From positions 120,726 through 154,344 of the forward strand of contig JH152895.1 of assembly GCA_000226015.1 (NCBI GenBank): a stretch of DNA of 33,619 nt, in the 5' to 3' direction. Under the pieces are notes generated by a model. That model was not told the DNA's origin. It searched no databases and saw only the letters and a list, made by a program, of their open reading frames with translations. Positions 21,901-30,900 of the stretch are shown piece by piece. Numbering within the stretch: the first letter of the stretch is position 1; each line of letters opens with the position of its first letter. This DNA comes from Mnemiopsis leidyi (taxonomy: Eukaryota > Ctenophora > Tentaculata > Lobata > Bolinopsidae). The position numbers and the translations under genes are program-made.

Positions 21901-24900
21901 GGGGTACAGCTGGGGGGGGGGTGATTGATTGTTTGGGTGCTTGAAGCTAAAATATTTGGTTTTGTTTATTTGATCTATTGATAGTTGGCTAGTATAATGG
22001 AATAACTTGGGTATTATTGGCTGGGGTACAAGGACAACAGATAATAATTAAAGCGTATGGCTTGATTAAAAATCTTAAACTCAAAAAAATCGGCGACGAA
22101 ACTTAAATAAAATTAGATGAAATAAAACTATGTCGAGGCAAACAACAACGACGACTGAAGAATTGAAAACCTAAAAAAGGTGACGTTATACGTTTCAATT
22201 GCTAACAACACCGAGAGTGCAAGAAAAGCATGGTAAATCCACGTGATGTTGCGAGAGAGGAACATGACCAAGATATATACCACGGACAGGAGAGAGAGAA
22301 AGAGAGAGAGAAAGAGAACTCATCTGGCCAGCAAACGATTTGACCAATATCAACGAAGATGACCTCAAGCAAGGAGACAACAACTTCCCGACTCCGATAC
22401 CACCTACCTCACACCAGAGCAAGGACCCTGACCAAGTCGGGTTGATCCTAACACTAACTATCTCCTCCTCCCTTCTCTCTGTCTCTCCCTCTCCGTCCGC
22501 CATCCTCTTCTTTCGTCGATGAAACGAAGACGCGGAAGAGGTGAAGTGGCTGGGAGGAATGTCCTGTATAAATCACGGTATGTGCTCGAGCTGTTGAGCG
22601 GGTTAATTCTCCCGCAATTAGAAGACAATCGCCCAAACAAGCCGGGGTCGACTTGGGAAGAGTAAATTCCATCGCCAATAGAACGGGGAGAATATACTGC
22701 AGTAGTAATGCTGGCACGGGGGTGAGGTGAGTTTGAACAAGGAGAGAGAGGGAGGGAGGGAGAGAGAAAGAGAGAGATGCATCGAGAACAGATAGTAAAC
22801 TAGAATTAGGATCAAACTCTTAGAGACCGGCCTAAGATGTACATCAAGTGAAACTTAAAGTAGCAATCATGTCAGTATATAGTTGTCATGTGACAGCAGG
22901 TATCAATCATCACGTAGCAGGATGAAAAAGTTTTTCAAAAGATTGTTCAGGCTGTCGACAGAGATAATCACGTGGGCATCTCAGAGGCCGCCTATCATCA
23001 TCTAAACCTCCGTGTTCTGTCTCATTGGGAGAATTCGGTCACGTGTTCAACTTACTTCACTTTTATTGGCCATCAGAAATTAGCCCGAGTTTTTATTGGG
23101 TAAAACAATTGTCACGTGGCGATTTCTGGGCAGTTTAATTGGTTGTCAAGCCTTAAGTAGCGTAGCTAATCGTGATAATTTCAACTACTCACAGCACACC
23201 CAGCCTCCTGATGATCACAAGACACCCCTCTGGAATGATTAGCTATGCCACATCACGTGACTCCAGATCTCCACCCGACGTATAACCGGCTGACCCCTGA
23301 ACCGGAGCTGAAGAAACACGGTAGATGAAGGAGAGGAATAGGTTTCAACACCCCTAAACTTGATTGCTAAACACCGGTGAATCCACACCGAGGTGGCTTC
23401 AAGCAGGACGGACAGCAGATTGAGCTGGCCGCGGTGCGGCTGGAGGGCTGAAGTATTGCTATAACTGGTGTGCTGACACGTCTTCAATTAGCTGCCTAAT
23501 CACCAGCATCTCCTGCCTCAGCTGCTCTCATTCGTCAGATTGCCTTGTATCTGGTGATAACTTTACGAAGGAGCCGTGTTGAACCTTGGCAATAACTTTG
23601 CGGAGTGTCGAAGTTGGATATAACGCAGAGCGGTCTATCCTGCTTACTTCAAAAGGTCTGAGATAGCGCCAAGGGCTTGTTTGTGTCTTGGCAGCTCACA
23701 GTAAAGTCGAACCTCACAAATACCCCTATGGAGAAATAGGGCACGTCGATAATACCATTTGATTCTTTAACGATTTTAACTACATTATTAGCCATTCTAT
23801 TTAGCTTCTAATTGCTACATGTACCGACGGGAAAATTGCCAAAAATTAGGGAAATAATGACGTCAGACTTGATTGTTTGTATTTTATCGGGGAAAGTTTC
23901 ATTTTTACTCACGCAAAGCCCAACGAAGTTCAGATGACAACTTTTTGAAAATCTGTTGACAGTTGGAATTTGCGAAAAACATAAAGCAGCGATTGCTTTT
24001 CCAACTGGAAAAACCTCAGAGCATCAATTTACCGTAAAACAACAAGAAACAGCGTAGAAATCCGGAGCACGATTGTCAAAAAACTTTAAACATTGTTCAT
24101 ACACTGCTTCGCCGATCAGATATTGATCTTACGATCTATCCGACCAATCAGAGCTCCTGGACAAAACCACGTGATCTGAACTCGCCAATCATCTCGGCTC
24201 ACTTCCAGCTCTGTTCAATCCTGCATTGTTTAAAGCATCTTCAAAGTGAATGATTACTGAACTCAGCATGATGATCAGTCCCAGCATGTTTCAGGCACGT
24301 GCGGTAGTCACGTTACAAGGTCACCTGACGTCACGTGGGCGGGTCCGAGAAGTTTTATTGGGGGGATGAAGGACGGTGGGACACTTCACGATTCGCTTTG
24401 TTAATGAATCAGAAAATTTCGCTAACACAAGTCGCTATATAGTATATAGCTCCAAGATAAGCAGAAAGCTTTTTGTTTACCTGAACGTGGTTGTTTTAAT
24501 GAATGGAAATTTTAGGTGCCAGGCTGTCTGTGAGCATTCTTGAGATTCGTGTCAAACATTGAACAAACGTCATTTTTACATTGTTATTTTACCAATCAAA
24601 TGATAAAATGTTTATGAGTTCCAGAAATCGTCAGGGAATTAATCAATTGCATAAGCCCAGATCATTTCCGTTGCTCCAATTGATTGCATGCGACCTTTAT
24701 CGATCGTTGACGTGCCACGACCACTAATGTTTCATTGTAATCGATATTATTTCGTTTCACGAAGAATTCAACTTAAGTTCAGATATATAACGTGAACTTT
24801 GCCAACTGTAGTTCAAGCAAAAATGTATTTTCCATGCTGGCACAATACACATAACAATAGACTTATCAATTCTAGATTTTTCTAATTGATACTCATCCCA

Positions 24901-27900
24901 AACATCACCATTACATAAAATTACTAGATTAGTCCACTGGAATGTTGTTTTCGGTGATTGGGGAACATAAATTAAAATATGAGACACATTTCTCAAACTT
25001 TCAATTTCAATCTGAATATTTCATTCTTGGGCCAATTTCTGCATAATATGCATTTAGAAAAAATATCAGGCAATTACGTAATACTCTGGAGATAAAATTG
25101 TCGCCGATGGCCAACCTGTTACGAAACTTTCAACGTACATCTAAATTTTCTAAAACTCAAACCATAAGAAAGCGTATTGCACTGATTTGTATCCCCGATT
25201 TCAAGTGCGGATTGCTGTGCCGTCATGCCAGGCCATATCGTTCACCGAAGTGCTCCAGGCCAGTCTTCGGATTGGACCGGGACACTACCAAACTTGACCA
25301 CACCATTGGACCGTCCAACCCAGACGTTGTTTGGGCTAATAGCTAACCAAAGTTAGTCTGATTTAGCTAATTGTTTTTGCAGTGTTTTGCTTTCACCACT
25401 CCTCATTTCAAGGAAGAAATCCCCAAAAATCCCGCTACGTCGGTTGATTGTTGCTCCGCCCGCCTTGCTGTACGGACCACAAATCAGTAATCGGCTACTT
25501 ATCTAGTGGCCGACGCTATGGCACATAATCCAACCCAATCTGCACTGCACTCGACCTATCAAATTGTAACGTACACAGGTTATAGCCGCCACATGGCCCA
25601 ATGTTCAGGTGGATACATTTCGGGAGGAACTTTTTGTGCTTGGCAATAATGATTGAATAAAGTGTCATGTGAGGCCCCGCTAGTCCTCCTTTTCTTTCTC
25701 CTCATCCTTTTGCGATGTTTAACGTGTTAAACATCGCCCTATCGTTAGGTTAAAGGAGAATCATTAGTAAAGATTGTGCCAAGGATATAGGACTAAGCAA
25801 AATTGAATGATGCCACGCGGCAAGAGTCGCCATTGCAGTGTTGCGTTGCAGTCGGAGAAAAGGGAGAGAGAAAGAATTCACAAGTCCCAAAATTCGGGAT
25901 AATTGCAAACGCGCTTCTGTGACGGTCTGAATGATCTGGAAGCTTGAGTTTTAATCTACAATCTAGATTTAAAATACCTACCTGGCTACTGGTTGTGTCT
26001 TACAAAAAGAGTTGTGAAGAACCGGTGGATGTGTACGAGAACTATGGTTATATAGTATAATATTCCAAGTATTTTCGTGTGTTTTAGCAAACTCGTGTTC
26101 TTGGTTACATCGGGATAATTGGGTTTGATTACTATTGCAGCGAATTATTCTTTTAATATAAGTTATAAATATTTGTAAGTGCGGATATAACGATAACTTA
26201 ATCTCTGCACACATCAACAAATTCACAATTCTCATTAATCTTTGTGAACTTTCAGTACTTGTGGGAAGAATCGCTTCCTTTTGGAGATCAAACAAAACCT
26301 TTGTGCATTCACCCTACGAAGATCTACTGAGATCTAACTCACCTGCTAACTTCGCTAATTCGCGGCCTTCCCTTTCACAAAACCCTCCGTCATTAGTCCC
26401 CACTCAGTCCGTCAATAATTGGCAACACGACCAGATGAAGTATCGATCTTTCTTTCATCTAAAACGTGTGTCAGTGTGACAGGCCACCCGGTATGTATAT
26501 TATGTTTGTGATAAAGAGGGGAGAAGAAAAAGGAGTAGGATGAGGAGGAGCGATTTGGCGTTCACTGATTAGGTTTCATCAAAGCAGGATGAATCCCAAA
26601 AACACTAACGCTTAACAAATTGTATCTCTAGTTAAATATTAGATGAAAAGATACCACATCTTTTGATTCACAGTAAAAAATCAAATATATCAACGATATT
26701 TTTGTGTGTCATCGTGTTTTGGAACATTAAACAAGAACGTTAAACATCTTTGAGGCTAGTTATTAGAAACTATGGACTGCTGGGCAAAGGGCGACATACA
26801 GTAATTAACTCGCCCGTTTTAAGTAGCGTTGCAATTACGGAGTCTACAAAAAAGTCAAGAGTAGCTGAACGTTAAATGATATTAATTGAATGCCGCGTTT
26901 ATTGCCGAACCCTCGTTTCACGCGTAATTTAAAATGTGGTCTGATATTTGGGTATCTTGGGCGCAGACTTGCACGCCGCCGTTATTTTTCAAAACGGCGG
27001 CGGCGTGGTCAAAAGTATCGGCGGCGGCGGCGTATCGGCGTGAAGCCATGTAATTTCGCGGACTAATTTAGCCTCTAGTACGGATCGATTTCGAATGCAG
27101 GTGATTAAAAATATTGTTTTCTGAAAGTGAAATGCGAAATGTTGGATTTTCCACGAAAATCATTTTGCTAAAATCACGAAACGGCGCATTCGGCGTAAAA
27201 AGCCGTTCCACGCCGATACGCCGTTTGAAAACGGCGGCGGCGGCGTGGGTGGAAAATCGTCGGCGGCGGCGGCGTTCGGCGGCGGCGTGCAAGTATGCTT
27301 GGGCGATTATCTTTTTTAGGGAATTCAGACGCAACTATGAGATAGCTTGGTAGCCATGGCATTGACATTCCGAAGCCGTCAGCAGTGCGTTAAATGTTAA
27401 TTTTACTAATATTTACCTCTGTCGAGTGTCGATATTAATTAAAGTTGGAAATTAGAAGGAGATTCAACAAGTAGCTAACTAGCACAAGTAATACTTCCGC
27501 TTCAGGCCTGTTAAAAAATTCCCTTGATGCGAACTGTTGAAAACGCTTTAATCCTTCGCGAACGTACAACCGGCATTATTCGCTACGTTCTGAGATCACG
27601 CTATGTCGCCGAACATTAATATTATACCTAACTATAGAAGTGGGCTATGTTGTGCCTTACGTTTTCTCATAACTCATATTTCAAACTGCTATATTGAAAG
27701 TGATTAGTATAGAAATATAGCATGCAAATACACCGTACACAGCACCTTAGCGTTTTTTCAAACCATACACACCGACAAAACGATCAAAATGCTAATGATA
27801 AATAAACCCAAGATAAGAACGGGCACGGATATTGCATCCAATTTTAAACGAATCGGAGAATTCAAAATTGCTCACGATCTACAAAAAACTTGAGCAGCTT

Positions 27901-30900
27901 GACAAAAGTTCGCACGTGCTGAACACAAAATCAAGACGCAGGAGACGCAAGAAACATTGAAGACACGATCCCTTGCACAAATTTCGGAGGACCGCAAATC
28001 AAAGCACTTCAAATATAGCCGCGTGAGCAGAACGACTGTCTGACTTTGTACCCATTAAACGAGGGAGAGAGAACGAGCGAGGATATCTGGACTGTGTAAC
28101 TACGAACGATCTCCACTAAGGACCACTACAGGATATCGGGTCAATGATTTTAGACCGCGATGAAGCCACCCTGGTGGGAAGAACAAGGAGAATCCAGCTG
28201 AATGCCACTGCATCGGAAGCAAACTTACACGGGTTCCAGAACGTACGTCAGTACAAAACCGACAGCAAGGGCAGATGGAGAGATTTCCCGCTAGCTCACT
28301 TCAAGGACCGGAACGGAAAGTTCCACTCAACAAATGAGCCTTTCTCCCGGTCGGCTGGGAGTCCGGTCCATCGGGAGGTGGAAAGAAGGTTTTAAACCTG
28401 TGCCAAGCCATGCCATCGGCTGTAATCGAGCTGGTGGATTAGCCCGGTCAGCCACGTGGCCTACTTGAAAGTGTTAATGGGAAAATCAGGAGTGCTGGTA
28501 GTATCGGCTTCAAAGCAGTTCGGTCCTAGCAGTGAAGTCGTTTAGATTCGGTGCGTGGACAATAAAAACCGTGGCATGAAACTGAAAAAATTCGGGGCAA
28601 GATGTCAACGATATGCAGCTTTCCAAGGCAGAACTTGGAGAGATTTGAAGGATAATTCTAATGAACATATCATATATAAATATAAAAATATACGGCAAGG
28701 TATATGATAGTTTTAAAAGATCAATTCTAGCCAGGCACTGGCGAAGCTATAAAACTGTCCTGGGCCGTGATTGATCGTTGACAACAGGATAGTGTTTTTA
28801 AAAATCGTGATGAAAAACTTTCGATAGATCCTGCTGGAGCGCTTGTGAAACCATAGATCGGACGTCGGATTGGGTGTTTAGAAGTCACATGACACCTTCC
28901 CATCCTGTCATTGGTCAACTGGACCACCTGACCGCAACCCTGACTCGAGTTGATTGGCTAGTATGTGAATACTGGTGTTAAAAATCGTTTCAAGATCTCA
29001 CTGGCTTACAGGAGGATTTTAGCAGGGGATGATCAATGGGTCCGGTGCGATGCGATGGGTGGTACAAACTCCCAATCCCTGGACCTCCACGTAGTTTAAT
29101 ACGGAATGATACACCCCGTACAGAGGGAGCGGCAGATCACAGCTGTTCTGTCGGGGCTTGTAACTAACACTTTTATATCTGTTATGTGTTGCTATATGCA
29201 CCCAAGTTTCGCTATACTGCAGGGGATGTTATTAACAATTTTATCAGTATCTGATGTTGAAACTGTAGGTTAGTTTCTGGAGATGCCTCCCTTGCGGAAT
29301 GGTGTCGAAAGCTTGCGTGGATCACCCTGTTAAACCCGAAAGCCTTTACAGCGGATTTTTCAGCGGCCTTTTTATGTTTGGCGCGATAATCCCTGATTCG
29401 CTGGTACCCTGTTTAACTATCCAATACCAATCCGAGTCTAAAGCTTTTCGAGGCTGGGTGCCTGTCAAAACAGAGAATCTCGTTCAACAGCTGAGCTGGA
29501 TAAATCATGATACATAACATCGACAAGGAGGGTTTAACATCTCATCCGATATAACATATATAACATATGGTGGTATTCAACTCACGATCTGTTTGCTGTT
29601 AGATTGGGAATCCTTAGTGTCAGCCGCCAGATCACTGTGGGCTATTTCTCAGTTCTGAACGTACGGGACCAGCAGCCAGCTTCTACGACTTACGGTTTGT
29701 CAACACGATTGTTCCACGAAGAGTCTGAAATGTGATCTAAACCGACAGGGCGATCGAACGTGGGAATTTCGGGCGAGAATGAAATATTGATTTGTGGGTT
29801 TATTAACAGCTGGGTTCCATGAAAACACTTCAGTTGTACGGCATGCCTTTGAAAACGGCATAAATGCGATGCACAAGTTCCGTAATAATGATATGTCGGC
29901 TGCATAAAAACCCTCGGTTTTTAAAAATCCCATTTTCTTCGAATTAACAGCTGCTCGGCAAAAAGATGATGATATCTATAGAAATTAAGAAAGTTCCTTA
30001 TAGCGTCATTGAAGGAATATCACATTTTTCAAATTCCGGCTCAAAATTTCTTGACTTTGAAAAAATACTTCAATTTCTCCTGCTTGCTTCAATTTGAACG
30101 TGCCAAATTGTCAATAACAAGCCACTACAGAAGGCTCAATACGTCTTCGTTTCAAAGGAAGCCACTTCCTTTCCTCATTTAAACAGTTTCAGGCGGCTCC
30201 AGCCTGTCGCAATGTCTCCAGCTCCGTACAGAACTGCCGCCTCATTGTTTCCCGTAAATTTTCCATCCTATCATCAGAATCTCCTTTCGGATAACCTGAC
30301 TCGATTTCCCACTTAATAACACTTTAATAGCGGACCTTTCTCTCTCCCTCCCGGGGGTGTGGTGTGAACCTTCAACAGCTTGCATCTCTGTTTAGAATGG
30401 ACGCTAATCGCTTCAAGTACCTCAAGTAATAATGGTAATCTTGGTCTACCTTTTTTAGTATGGATTCTTTGGATACCGACATTGCGTATCTGCTGCCGTT
30501 CGTGTGCTGGTGAGATGTGTCCTTACAGCTCTGTAAGAGAGAGGAGAGGGAACGGTGTCATCTAGGCGCGAGGTAAATTTCCCTTCTCGGTCGTTCGGTA
30601 ACGATAGTAATCAGCCGAGCATGCTTGTTGATAAGGACGATAATCCTGAACTGTAATTCCTGGAATACCGACGTCGTCAGAGCTAGTGATTATCCCTCAC
30701 CCGGGGAGAGACTGCAGAAGAACGTGCCATAATTCAGGACACTGAACGGCAACAATTAGAATTGCTTTAGTCTCCGGAGCTCTAACAAAGTTTGTCTTAA
30801 GGGCGGAAGGGACAGAGGTTTACAAAAGTAAGATCCGATTTTGTTTTGGACAGGATTTCGTGCTGGCAAATGGATGACGATAAATTATTTCATTATTTTC

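Noticed and set aside
22195-22815. Several overlapping Ser/Leu- or Glu/Arg-rich frames
   Set aside because: Driven by GA/CT tracts; no domain or splice support.
25978-26295. 105-residue minus-strand frame as a coding exon of the nested gene
   Set aside because: It ends at a good donor-like site but its phase does not match the first known coding exon and the peptide has no recognisable feature; at most an untranslated exon.
27068-27368. Arg/Ala-rich open frames on both strands
   Set aside because: They are translations of CGG/GCC runs and ends of the MITE.
28144-28395. 83-residue open frame on the plus strand as a gene
   Set aside because: No domain, no splice partners noticed, ordinary length for chance in this composition.
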